From Acetobacterium tundrae (GTDB taxonomy: Bacteria > Bacillota > Clostridia > Eubacteriales > Eubacteriaceae): 64,000 nt of DNA. Of the stretch, positions 38,366 through 46,795 are shown piece after piece. Under the pieces are notes generated by a model, which saw only the letters and a list, made by a program, of their open reading frames with translations, was not told the origin of the DNA and searched no databases. The stretch covers positions 90,453 through 154,452 of the forward strand of contig NZ_RXYB01000008.1 in assembly GCF_008086615.1 (NCBI RefSeq), read 5' to 3'. The position numbers and the translations under genes are program-made. Position 1 is the first letter of the stretch, and each line of letters begins with the position of its first letter.

Positions 38366-38678
38366 TCTTATTTTCACTATCCTTTTTGTTCTCTTTTTCT
38401 TTTTCTTTTTCATATTCATATTGACTCCGCTTATTATACTCCATGGACTGTTTATTCATCTTCATGGGAATTGTATATAACTCCCGCAGCCCGGCAATCA
38501 CACCCAGGATGATGCAGATAATCATGACGATCGGTCCGGTGTTAAAAAAGTAATTCAGCGCCTTTCCTACGAAAAGCATGAGTACGATGGGAACAACCGT
38601 TGAAATCGCCAGCTGAGTAATGATGGTAAGATATTTATAAGGTGAATCTTTTTTAGGCGAATCTCTTTTTGAATCCAT
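38352..38678 (-). CDS. AtpZ/AtpI-like small membrane protein
   Basis: The start ATG 38678 has GGAG eight bases upstream; ATG 38738 is an alternative giving 128 residues. The 108-residue form has two membrane helices (about 15-35 and 44-62) around a short loop, like AtpZ, which often precedes atpI. The last 40 residues are Lys/Glu/Asn-rich and contain no fold signals. It is the first gene of the atp operon. AtpZ partners have been proposed to act in ion uptake or assembly; the role here is inferred from position. Confidence 0.7.
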   Translation of the reverse strand: MDSKRDSPKKDSPYKYLTIITQLAISTVVPIVLMLFVGKALNYFFNTGPIVMIICIILGVIAGLRELYTIPMKMNKQSMEYNKRSQYEYEKEKEKENKKDSENKNEND

Positions 38679-38818
38679 TGGCCTGCTCCATTCTCCTAAG
38701 CAAGAACTTTTTTTCATCTTATTTAGTATTTTTTTCACTTTTTTAGCAAAATTCTGTGTTCCTGTAAAAAATTGCTGTATTTTTGATGAAAATCATCTTA
38801 TTCCAACAACTTTCACCT

Positions 38819-38847
38819 ATAATACCACATTTTTTTATACTTGTATA
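38819..38847 (-). promoter_or_regulatory. candidate promoter of the ATP synthase operon
   Basis: On the minus strand TATACA (38842-38847) and TATTAT (38819-38824) are 17 bases apart, about 140 bases before the first atp gene. The region is flanked by a 12-bp inverted repeat, AAATTGCTGTAT, at about 38769-38780 and 38847-38858. Confidence 0.45.
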
Positions 38848-38867
38848 TACAGCAATTTCTTTTTTTA

Positions 38868-39317
38868 CTATTTCAAGTACTTTTTTTCGATCTCGCGAAT
38901 CTTATCGATCCGTCGTTGATGACGTCCACCAGCAAATTCCGTTTCCAGAAAGACCTTTACAATCCGCAAGGCCAGACCCTCGCCGATAACTCTTGCCCCT
39001 AATGCCAGGATATTGGCATCGTTATGCTCCCGGGACATCGCCGCCATAAATTCGTTGGTGCACACGCCCCCGCGGATACCGGGAACTTTATTAGCCGCCA
39101 CGGATATCCCAATGCCGGTACCGCAAATGACAATCCCCCGGTCACAATCGCCAAAGCTGACTGCTTCTCCGACCTTTTGCCCATAGATTGGATAGTCGCA
39201 GGATTCATGGGACTCGGTTCCAAAATCGACAACTTCATGACCCAGTTCAATTAAGTAAGGTCTTATGACTTCTTTCAAATCAAAGCCCCCATGATCCGAA
39301 CCAATTGCTATTTTCAT
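38868..39317 (-). CDS. rpiB: ribose-5-phosphate isomerase B
   Basis: RpiB interconverts ribose-5-phosphate and ribulose-5-phosphate. The 149-residue protein starts with MKIAIGSDHGGFDLKE and has the catalytic Cys in GIVICGTGIGIS near residue 66 and the anion loop NDANILALGARVIG. A GGAGG site precedes the ATG. It is 15 bases downstream of tsaC and leads into the atp operon region with a 190-base gap. Allose-phosphate activity cannot be excluded. Confidence 0.95.
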   Translation of the reverse strand: MKIAIGSDHGGFDLKEVIRPYLIELGHEVVDFGTESHESCDYPIYGQKVGEAVSFGDCDRGIVICGTGIGISVAANKVPGIRGGVCTNEFMAAMSREHNDANILALGARVIGEGLALRIVKVFLETEFAGGRHQRRIDKIREIEKKYLK

Positions 39318-39332
39318 TTCGTCCTCCTTTTT

Positions 39333-40379
39333 TTAAATAAATGTATAGCCTGCCGCTTTATAAAGGCGGTTAATCAAAGCCAATGTTTCATTGTTCAAGG
39401 GAATGTCTTCGGCGTATATTTTTTCGACCCCAAGCTCATCAAAGGTACGCAACCGTGAAAAAAGATTTTTCGCCATTTCTCGGGGATCTTTTTGACTTCC
39501 CAGGGAAATAATCAAACCTTCATGGTAACACCCCATGGTTTCATCGCTTGCCAGTATCCCAATCGACAGGGGCTTTCCGCGATAGCGGGAGACCGCATTG
39601 TTGATCTTCTCGCAGATCTCCGTTGTTGTCCCTTTAACGATCACCAGATCCCCTTTGGGCGAATAGTGGGTATATTTCATTCCCGGCGACGAGACCTTCG
39701 CCGGCACAACATTTTCAGTGACATTGGCTGAAACCAATACCTCGCCTAAAACCTCGCGCAGCTCAGCCACCGTCACATCACCTGGACGAAGGACCACCGG
39801 TGGTTCCGCCGTCATATCAATCACCGTCGATTCCAATCCGATTTCAGTATCCGCAGAAAGAATAATCGCCGCAACCCGGCCATCCAGATCCTCAAGAACA
39901 TGTTTTCCCTGGGTCGGACTGGGCCGTCCGGATCGGTTTGCACTGGGAGCCGCAATCGGACACCCGGCCATTTTGATAAACGCCTGGGCAATCGGATGAT
40001 CTGGGAAGCGAATGCCGACGGTGTTCAGACCGGCCGAAACTTCAGCGGGAATCAGCGCTGATTTTTCCATAATCAAGGTCAGCGGCCCCGGCCAAAAGAC
40101 ATCCATCAGCTGCTTGGCTTTAGGCGGAATCCCGGCAACCAAACAGTCCACCGCGGCAATTTCTGAAACATGAACAATCAGGGGATTATCATTCGGACGC
40201 CCTTTGGCGATAAAGATTTTTTTCACCGCTTCGGGATCAAACGCATTTGCCCCTAACCCATAAACCGTTTCGGTTGGGAAAACGACGGTTTCACCTTTTT
40301 TTATCAGTGCCGCCACTTCTTCTAAAGCTTTTAACCCAGTCTCATCAAGACTTTCTATCGCAATTATTTTAGTTTTCAT
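39333..40379 (-). CDS. tsaC: L-threonylcarbamoyladenylate synthase (Sua5/TsaC type)
   Basis: This enzyme forms threonylcarbamoyl-AMP, used to make the t6A base of ANN-decoding tRNAs. ATG 40379 gives 348 residues; a GTG at 40418 inside pncB is the alternative, and a GGGAGG stands 16 bases upstream of the ATG. The YrdC domain (about 10-205) contains PTETVYGLG, KGRPNDNPLIVHVS and the SANRSGRPSPT motif. The C-terminal Sua5 domain (about 230-345) makes this the long, Sua5-like form. Confidence 0.93.
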   Translation of the reverse strand: MKTKIIAIESLDETGLKALEEVAALIKKGETVVFPTETVYGLGANAFDPEAVKKIFIAKGRPNDNPLIVHVSEIAAVDCLVAGIPPKAKQLMDVFWPGPLTLIMEKSALIPAEVSAGLNTVGIRFPDHPIAQAFIKMAGCPIAAPSANRSGRPSPTQGKHVLEDLDGRVAAIILSADTEIGLESTVIDMTAEPPVVLRPGDVTVAELREVLGEVLVSANVTENVVPAKVSSPGMKYTHYSPKGDLVIVKGTTTEICEKINNAVSRYRGKPLSIGILASDETMGCYHEGLIISLGSQKDPREMAKNLFSRLRTFDELGVEKIYAEDIPLNNETLALINRLYKAAGYTFI

Positions 40380-40404
40380 GATCTTAAAAAGATGACCTCC
40401 CGAT

Positions 40405-41838
40405 CTACTCCGCTTCACTCAATAAACGCTGTTTCAATGTCCACAGCGCCTCAGACAGATCGACATGATAAACATGAGGATTGACCATCCGTTTAAAAGC
40501 CGGCCATAGGTTGGCTTTTTCATTTCTCAGGTGTTCCTGAATGTCTGAAATTTTCGGACAGTTATAAACACATTTTCCCTTGATAAAAACAGGAATCAGC
40601 AGTTCGCGGACATAGTAATCCTTGATGATTCTTTTTTTCCAGGTATACACCGGATGAAAAATAGTTAATGGTTCATTCACATTAATGCTTTCATCGTCCA
40701 GCGTTATTAAGTCCGCTAACGCCATATCATTGCTTTTTCCATAAATTCGGACTATTTTTTTATAACCGGGATTTGTGATTTTACCCGGATCCTCCGATAC
40801 TTTTAATTTTGGTTTTCCGGCAATAACAGAAAGTTTATACACCCCGCCTAAAGAAGGACAATCATAAGCGGTAATCAGTTTCGTCCCAACGCCCCATGAG
40901 TTGATTTTAGCCCCCTGAATTTTCAAATCCTTAATCAAATGTTCATCCAGATCCGAAGATGCCACGATCACGGCCTTTTCCAAACCCGCTTTATCCAGCA
41001 TCTTCCGAGCTTCGGCACTCAGATATGCCAGGTCTCCGGAATCAATTCGAATCCCATATCCTTTGGTCATCGTTTTATCTGCCAGGGCTTTATTTAACAC
41101 CTTAATCGCATTCGGCACCCCTTGTGTCAGGGTGTTATAGGTATCGACCAAAAGAACAGCATTGTCGGGATTATATTTCACAAACTTTTCAAAGGCTTCC
41201 AACTCCGTATCATAACTGAGAATGAAGCTGTGGCTCATGGTCCCCATGGAAGGACGATCCAGCATCGCTTCCGTTTCCACCACGCTGGTTCCCACACATC
41301 CGCCAATCACTGCCGCCCGGGCGCCATAATAACCCGCTTCCGTTCCATGCGCGCGACGAAGACCAAACTCCATCACCGCATCCCCCTGGGCTTCCTCAAT
41401 AATACGAGCCGCCTTGGTGGCAATTAGGGTTTGATGATTCACAATACTTAATATCGTTGTTTCGACAATCTGGGCCTGGACCAGCGGGGCTTTCACCCGA
41501 ACAATCGGTTCCATTGGAAAGATAATCGTCCCCTCGGGAACGGCAAAAATTTCCCCTTCAAATTTAAAATTCTCTAAATAGTCCAAAAACACATCTGAAA
41601 ATTCCGGATGATTTTTTTTGAGCAATGCCGTATCTTCTTTTGAAAAACGGATGCCATTGATGTAGTCGATGACCTGTTCTAAACCAGCTGCCACGGTGTA
41701 ACCGCCCTGAAAAGGGTTATTTCTAATAAAAACATCAAAAACAGCTTCTTCATTAGCTTTGCCATCTTGAACATATACATTCCCCATGGTAAATTGATAA
41801 AGATCCGTTGCAAGCTGAAGCTTTCGATCAAATTGCAT
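40405..41838 (-). CDS. pncB: nicotinate phosphoribosyltransferase
   Basis: PncB salvages nicotinate to nicotinate mononucleotide for NAD synthesis. The 477-residue protein shows TDLYQFTMGN near residue 11, the catalytic-region motif FGLRRAHGTEAGYYGARAA near residue 157, and the phosphate-binding IRIDSGDLAYLS and VASSDLDEHLI. The C-terminal region keeps several Cys and His. Length fits the Gram-positive type. The 3' end is close to the tsaC start, so they may be co-transcribed. Confidence 0.95.
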   Translation of the reverse strand: MQFDRKLQLATDLYQFTMGNVYVQDGKANEEAVFDVFIRNNPFQGGYTVAAGLEQVIDYINGIRFSKEDTALLKKNHPEFSDVFLDYLENFKFEGEIFAVPEGTIIFPMEPIVRVKAPLVQAQIVETTILSIVNHQTLIATKAARIIEEAQGDAVMEFGLRRAHGTEAGYYGARAAVIGGCVGTSVVETEAMLDRPSMGTMSHSFILSYDTELEAFEKFVKYNPDNAVLLVDTYNTLTQGVPNAIKVLNKALADKTMTKGYGIRIDSGDLAYLSAEARKMLDKAGLEKAVIVASSDLDEHLIKDLKIQGAKINSWGVGTKLITAYDCPSLGGVYKLSVIAGKPKLKVSEDPGKITNPGYKKIVRIYGKSNDMALADLITLDDESINVNEPLTIFHPVYTWKKRIIKDYYVRELLIPVFIKGKCVYNCPKISDIQEHLRNEKANLWPAFKRMVNPHVYHVDLSEALWTLKQRLLSEAE

Positions 41839-42030
41839 ACTAAATTCTCCTTCTTTTCACACTGAATATTATTTTATCACTATATCCTGATAAAAACCAA
41901 ACTTTTTCAATATAAATATTTGCAGCCATTATTTGGTTTTTCTTCCTCTTTTTTATGAATTCGTTTGCTTTTATTACTTTGTTAAAAAACATACAATTGG
42001 ACCAACAAAATTTTGTATCAAAAGTTAATG

Positions 42031-42060
42031 GAAAAAAGAAATGCTTTCGCATTTCTTTAT
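42031..42060 (-). terminator. intrinsic terminator of arsD
   Basis: A minus-strand stem AAAGAAATGC with GCATTTCTTT, closed by a GAAA tetraloop and followed by T residues, lies about 25 bases after the arsD stop. The gap 41839-42082 holds nothing else that I can support. Confidence 0.88.
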
Positions 42061-42082
42061 TTTTTACGAATAATTTTACTCA

Positions 42083-42508
42083 TCAGCTGCAACTGTCACA
42101 GTCGCCGTCACAATCATCGTCTGCGTCACAGTCACCGCCCCGGGCCAGATCCATGGCGATGGCGGTGTCCCGTCTTTCGCGATCCGCGTATATTTCCAGA
42201 TCACTCCAGGGCAGTCCGCCCCATTTCGCCAGTTCAAGATCGGTCGGGTATTCCCCTTCGGATTCGACTTTGCCATCAACGATTACCAACGGCAGACAAT
42301 CCGGACCTTTCTCCACCAGCGCCTTTTTAACCAGATCACTGGCCAGAAAAGCCGGCCCGTCATCCATTACATTGAAACGGGAGACGGAAACGCCCTGTCC
42401 TCTTAAATCTGCGACCATATGTTCAATCCGCAGCAAATCCGCCTCAATCATGGGATCACAGGCACCGGATGCGCAGCCGGCCGGTTCATATATTTCAATT
42501 CTTTTCAT
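42083..42508 (-). CDS. arsD: ArsD family arsenite metallochaperone/repressor, orphan
   Basis: ArsD binds As(III), passes it to the ArsA pump ATPase and weakly represses ars operons. The 141-residue protein keeps the thioredoxin-like fold signals IEIYEPAGCASGACDP, GVSVSRFNVMDD and PLVIVDGKV. Canonical ArsD has Cys12, Cys13 and Cys18; here C12 and C17 remain and the adjacent second Cys is Ala. The C-terminal tail is rich in Cys and Asp (GDCDADDDCDGDCDSCS) and may bind metal. No arsA, arsB or arsR gene is nearby. It is more GC-rich than its flanks, which suggests transfer. A metal other than arsenic is possible. Confidence 0.85.
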   Translation of the reverse strand: MKRIEIYEPAGCASGACDPMIEADLLRIEHMVADLRGQGVSVSRFNVMDDGPAFLASDLVKKALVEKGPDCLPLVIVDGKVESEGEYPTDLELAKWGGLPWSDLEIYADRERRDTAIAMDLARGGDCDADDDCDGDCDSCS

Positions 42509-42531
42509 TTTTCGCCTCCTGTATCTTGGTA

Positions 42532-42554
42532 ATTATAGTATCATAAGGATGATA
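42532..42554 (-). promoter_or_regulatory. arsD -10 box with adjacent dyad, possible operator
   Basis: The minus strand has TATAAT at 42532-42537, 24 bases before the ATG. A 6-bp dyad, TATCAT-AAGG-ATGATA, spans 42539-42554, in the promoter spacer where an ArsR- or ArsD-type repressor could bind. The -35 is not clear. Confidence 0.45.
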
Positions 42555-42678
42555 GTTTGTGAATGTGAAATTTCAATTAAATTGTTAAACATGCTAACTC
42601 ATTAAACATATGACCTGTATAATATGGTAGAATTCCATTGGAAAATTTAAAGTTTTTTAACAGACGCCTCATTCGTTT

Positions 42679-43725
42679 TTATTGAAATTGTGATGGTGCA
42701 CTGACTAGCTTTAACCAATTATATACATTTGTGGGATCTTTTGGACAACTATAATAGCTTGAATTACTTTGCCAAATGTAATAAGCTCCATTGTATAAAT
42801 ACAAATCACCTAATTTAGGAACCTTACCTTCTTTCCAATATCTAGTCTGGCTTATTAGCGTTGGATCCGTTTCATAATCAGCTGCAGTAATCACGCGAGT
42901 CTCACTTGAAATTTTTAAAAAGTATTCATTTGGTACACTACCATATTTAGCATAATGAACTGCCGCGGTCGGATGCGTAGTCGCAGCATAATCTTGATGA
43001 ATATACTGATTTTTCGCTGTCACATAAGTGCCGGTACTGTCTGTATAAACAGCGCCATCCGGTGAAAGCGAATATCCACCCTCCATAGAAGCAGCGGCAG
43101 AATCTACCATCAAATCCCAACGACCCGGAATAACACCGGTTGCTTTAAGTGTATCATTAATATTAGTTCCCGGAACCACTGGATCCACGGGGACCGTTGC
43201 TACCGTCAATACAAGATAATGTATGGTATCACCAGAGACATTTAGCTTTGTACCACTCAGCAATTTTGCTTGTGAAGATTGATCGATATCGATTATATTT
43301 TTATTGTTCATAACAATGCCACCACTTAGTGTTGACATATTTGCGTTAGGTATCAATTGATATGATAGTGTATTTTGATTTTTACCGGTCAAAAAAATCT
43401 CCGAAATCTGATCAATTACGTATGTTTTTCCATCAACGACTTCTACACATTGGCCCTGATCATTAAATCCCAAATTGAAATCGCCTGTTGCCGCAGAACT
43501 TAATGATACTGTCGTAGCAACCGCCAATGCATTCTGCAGTTCCGTTTCCACATTGGTGATAGTCTTTTGTTTATAGGAAATATCGCCGCCTCGCGTATAA
43601 ATTTTTTGGGCCATCAGAAAAATTGAAGATACCGTTGCCATCAAGATACCGGAAATCAGTAGGGCGACTAATAATTCAACTAACGTGAAACCTTTGTTTG
43701 ATCGAATATTAATAATTTTTTTCAA
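42679..43725 (-). CDS. type IV pilus minor pilin, PilW-like
   Basis: This 348-residue protein has a class III prepilin leader: a short basic head, then GFTLVELLVALLISGIL at about residues 12-28 with the conserved Glu at mature position 5. The rest is a large outer domain rich in Ser, Thr and Tyr, ending in a WQSNSSYYSCPKDPTNVYNW region reminiscent of carbohydrate-binding modules. Its size and last position in the operon fit PilW/PilJ-type minor subunits that prime pilus assembly. It overlaps the preceding gene by four bases. Confidence 0.82.
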   Translation of the reverse strand: MKKIINIRSNKGFTLVELLVALLISGILMATVSSIFLMAQKIYTRGGDISYKQKTITNVETELQNALAVATTVSLSSAATGDFNLGFNDQGQCVEVVDGKTYVIDQISEIFLTGKNQNTLSYQLIPNANMSTLSGGIVMNNKNIIDIDQSSQAKLLSGTKLNVSGDTIHYLVLTVATVPVDPVVPGTNINDTLKATGVIPGRWDLMVDSAAASMEGGYSLSPDGAVYTDSTGTYVTAKNQYIHQDYAATTHPTAAVHYAKYGSVPNEYFLKISSETRVITAADYETDPTLISQTRYWKEGKVPKLGDLYLYNGAYYIWQSNSSYYSCPKDPTNVYNWLKLVSAPSQFQ

Positions 43726-44144
43726 TTAAAAACACCACCTTTTTTCGCAAAGGCTTTTAAATCAACATAAGAATCGCCATTATTGTAATAGACTCGAGCA
43801 AAGATATTGTACCCAATCGTCGTCCCACTTTTTGTAACTTCATTAATATAATACTGCTTTGGATTTGTCGTCTTTTTTGAATCATCAAAGCTTGTTGCCA
43901 TTTTTGTGGCACCATCAACGACAGTATCATTCGGAAGAGTGCTTGCACCAAGCTGTGTCATTATTCCATCCACCAGATTTTGAGCCTGCGCTGCCGCATT
44001 GTTTTTTGTATCCGTGAAAACGATCATTTTTTGTCCAAATAACAATGTTCCAAGAAGCGTAACCAATAGAATCGCAATGATCGCGGTCGCAACCACTGTC
44101 TCGATCAGGGTGACACCACGTTGATTATCAATTATCTTTTTCAT
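43722..44144 (-). CDS. type IV pilus minor pilin, PilV-like
   Basis: A 140-residue prepilin with leader MKKIIDNQRG and then VTLIETVVATAIIAILLVTLLG, giving Glu at mature position 5 and the hydrophobic assembly helix. The outer domain is small. Its start follows the PilX-like gene by ten bases and its stop overlaps the PilW-like gene, so these three minor subunits are probably made together as an assembly-priming complex. Confidence 0.83.
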   Translation of the reverse strand: MKKIIDNQRGVTLIETVVATAIIAILLVTLLGTLLFGQKMIVFTDTKNNAAAQAQNLVDGIMTQLGASTLPNDTVVDGATKMATSFDDSKKTTNPKQYYINEVTKSGTTIGYNIFARVYYNNGDSYVDLKAFAKKGGVFN

Positions 44145-44154
44145 GATGCCCTCC

Positions 44155-45840
44155 TTAATAATAGGTTTCCAACCCTAGGGTGACTGTACCAATACTTGTG
44201 TTTGCAGGATAATCACCCGTACGGTTAAGGTCTGACGATATTATTCTACCAAACTCCCACGCAGTCCCACTTATATTCCACACAAACCGCTTGCCAGTAT
44301 AGCTGCCGGGGCCTAAATTGTCAGTTGAATTGTCCAAATAACTAATCTTTGATTGTGTGAACACATTGGTATCATTATTGTTTCGTACAAACAATAATGA
44401 TTTCCATGTCATCCGAATCGAAGTACCTTCTAAATATATGTTGTTTGCCTCTACATAAAGGTGATCCCAATAAAAGTAATCCCAATAACTACTCCACCAA
44501 TTAGTATAATCCCGATAAGAATCATATTGTTTGTTACTTGATTTCAAATAAAACGATGAGCCAAATATTACCAGATTGGCATCGTTAATATCAACATGGG
44601 AATCCTGCTGATCATATCCTCCAACAAATCGAATATTCAAGATACCATCAATGGAGGCAAATACGAACGGTATCGATGACGATCCTGAATTTTCAATCGA
44701 CGTTTTCCCTGAACAATCAAAGTACTGCGTTGTTATTTCAGTTGTACTCACTCCATTGTTATAATTGTAACCCTCAATGTTGTTCAATGAAACATCTCCA
44801 TTAATTTTGATGGTCTTAGAGTCTAGTTTGAAGAAATCACTGCCATTACTCCCATATAGATTCAAGCCCTTGCTTTCAAAATAATCCAGATTTGATATGT
44901 TTATATCCTCAGAATGATTTAAATTATTTGTATCAGATTTTATTAACCCGTCAACAATCATCTGTTTCTTATTATTATTTCCATTACCGGTAACGATGAG
45001 TGTACTGCCCTCTTCCAACGTAATGCTGCCGGTAACCCATAATTGATTACATTGAATGTATAACGTAGTATTTTTTTTAATCACAAGGTTACCTTGAAAG
45101 ACAATATCTGAAGAGGCTGACAAATATTGTGTAGCATAATAAGTTTGCGCAGCTGCGGTCACACAAATATTTGTTTTACTTGTTAAATTCTGATTTTGTA
45201 ATGTAGTAACTTTTGTCCAATCAGTCCCATCCGTATTTATCGGTTTCGTATCAGGCACATATGAAGAGCCTTTCCAGTTATTTGTTGTCGCCGTTGTTGC
45301 TGTTGTTACTTTATAAGCAAAATCAACCTTATAATCCAGTTTTCGTTTGAGATTTTGTGTTTTGATATCAAAAGCATATTGTGTAGTATCCGTCCCTGCG
45401 CCTGTTAAAGCCACCGTACAAACACCTAAAGCATCGCCTGAAGCTGGTGAAAGAGACAAAGTAGTAATGTCGAGATTATCCGTAACACTGTCCTTAGCAC
45501 CATAGATAGTAAATGGATCATCCAACGTTGTTATTAAAGTCGCTCTCTGTGATATTAATGTTGTTAATGTTGCGGCATCGGTTGCATTTTTTATTTCTTC
45601 ATTTTTATTCTTCAACGCCGTCATCCTGCTGTTTATCTCAATTTTTCCAAACTCAATCACCGACTTGGCATCAATATAAGCCTGTCGACTCTCTAAAGAC
45701 TGTTGGGTGAAGGTAAAATCGCTATTGGCGGCAGCAAGCAATGAGGCAACCAGGATCATGATAACCATCCCGATAATGAGAACAAATGGCAAAGAAGCGC
45801 CTTTTTCACTTTTTAATTTTCCAATTATCTTAAGTTTCAT
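44155..45840 (-). CDS. type IV pilus-associated protein with PilX-like N-terminus
   Basis: Start ATG 45840 is chosen because GGGAGG precedes it; an upstream ORF extension to 46062 overlaps the PilO-like gene and is low quality. The 561-residue protein starts KLKSEKGASLPFVLIIGMV, a Gly-Ala-Ser cleavage region followed by a hydrophobic helix, as in PilX-type components that lack the usual Glu5. The remaining 500 residues are Asn/Ser/Thr-rich and beta-helix-like in the middle (ITLEEGSTLIVTGNGNN), suggesting a long extracellular domain. The function beyond pilus assembly or adhesion is unknown. Confidence 0.75.
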   Translation of the reverse strand: MKLKIIGKLKSEKGASLPFVLIIGMVIMILVASLLAAANSDFTFTQQSLESRQAYIDAKSVIEFGKIEINSRMTALKNKNEEIKNATDAATLTTLISQRATLITTLDDPFTIYGAKDSVTDNLDITTLSLSPASGDALGVCTVALTGAGTDTTQYAFDIKTQNLKRKLDYKVDFAYKVTTATTATTNNWKGSSYVPDTKPINTDGTDWTKVTTLQNQNLTSKTNICVTAAAQTYYATQYLSASSDIVFQGNLVIKKNTTLYIQCNQLWVTGSITLEEGSTLIVTGNGNNNKKQMIVDGLIKSDTNNLNHSEDINISNLDYFESKGLNLYGSNGSDFFKLDSKTIKINGDVSLNNIEGYNYNNGVSTTEITTQYFDCSGKTSIENSGSSSIPFVFASIDGILNIRFVGGYDQQDSHVDINDANLVIFGSSFYLKSSNKQYDSYRDYTNWWSSYWDYFYWDHLYVEANNIYLEGTSIRMTWKSLLFVRNNNDTNVFTQSKISYLDNSTDNLGPGSYTGKRFVWNISGTAWEFGRIISSDLNRTGDYPANTSIGTVTLGLETYY

Positions 45841-45916
45841 GCTCCAGCCTCCCGCTTTTTTTGTATTTTCCTGCAAAGAAAGCCAGTTATTAAACCGGCT
45901 TTTCTCATCTGATATT

Positions 45917-46795
45917 CTATTTATCCACCATATAAACCTCAAAGGTAACGCTGATGGTAATATTTCCGCCATCCAGCACCGGTGTCCATCCGGTATAGGA
46001 ACTGGTCGTGCTGGATGAATTGGTGACACTGGATACGGTGGTTGTCGTGGTTGCCGGGGCAATGGTAAAACTGGAAATAATCATATCCGGCCGGGCGGCC
46101 ACGGCATCCAGCAACTGATAAAAGTTTGTTTGGGTTCCGGTCAGTGCCATCGTTACCACGCTTGTCCAGGTTGATGAACCGGTTGATGTTCCCGTTGTCG
46201 TGCTTGAACTCCCGGTTGTGCTTGCACCGGTTGTTGAACTCGTGTCCGTTGTTGTGTTCGAACCGGTGGTTGTGCTTGTGCCGGCTGTAGTGTTTGAACC
46301 CGTTGTTGAACTCGTCCCGGCTGTCGTGTTTGAACCCGTTGTTGAACTTGTGCCCGTTGTCGTGTTCGATCCGGTTGTTGAACTCGTCCCCGTGGTACCA
46401 CCTGCCCCAGTCGCGTCGCCGGAGTAAGCTTCAAAAAACAGCAGCTCCTGCATGGCGTTGCTCTCAATGGCCAGGGAAGTCGGGGCCAGATTATAACTCA
46501 GGCACAGCTGTGTCAGCAGCGCATCAATTCCTTCATTGGGCAGATGAGCAGAAAAGGGCCCCTTGACTGCCGCCAGTTTTGCCTTGGCAGCATCCTGAGC
46601 CGTCATCGTGACCGGGATACTGTTAATCGCCATTTCCATGGTCTGTTGGGTATATCCTGCCTCTGTTGCCTGATCGTCAACAACTGCGTAACGTTGATAG
46701 CATGGTATCGCCACAAAATAGATGCCTCCTGAGCCAATCGCAAAACAGATCAAAATATAGATCAACAATTTTTCCCGTCGTGTCAGTTTTTTCAT
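45917..46795 (-). CDS. PilO/GspM-like pilus assembly protein with Thr/Ser/Gly repeat insert
   Basis: This 292-residue protein has a cytoplasmic head (MKKLTRREK), a membrane helix at about 10-28, a short coiled coil, and a ferredoxin-like domain. These features match PilO/GspM inner-membrane platform proteins. Between the two halves of the outer domain (about residues 130-215) lies a Thr/Ser/Gly insert of 12-residue repeats (GTSSTTGSNTTA) encoded by a 36-bp repeat. Its ATG overlaps the stop of the pilMN gene. The insert is unusual for the family. Confidence 0.78.
   Translation of the reverse strand: MKKLTRREKLLIYILICFAIGSGGIYFVAIPCYQRYAVVDDQATEAGYTQQTMEMAINSIPVTMTAQDAAKAKLAAVKGPFSAHLPNEGIDALLTQLCLSYNLAPTSLAIESNAMQELLFFEAYSGDATGAGGTTGTSSTTGSNTTTGTSSTTGSNTTAGTSSTTGSNTTAGTSTTTGSNTTTDTSSTTGASTTGSSSTTTGTSTGSSTWTSVVTMALTGTQTNFYQLLDAVAARPDMIISSFTIAPATTTTTVSSVTNSSSTTSSYTGWTPVLDGGNITISVTFEVYMVDK
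46228..46392 (-). repeat. 36-bp tandem repeat within the PilO-like gene
   Basis: Four to five imperfect copies of a 36-bp unit code for GTSSTTGSNTT(A/T). The copies are more alike than the rest of the gene and could change in number by slippage. Confidence 0.8.

Noticed and set aside
41840..42052. A 70-codon open frame between arsD and pncB
   Set aside because: It overlaps the arsD terminator, has biased composition and no recognisable protein features.
45841..46062. N-terminal extension of the PilX-like gene
   Set aside because: It overlaps the PilO-like gene in another frame, while ATG 45840 has a good binding site and begins a PilX-like leader.
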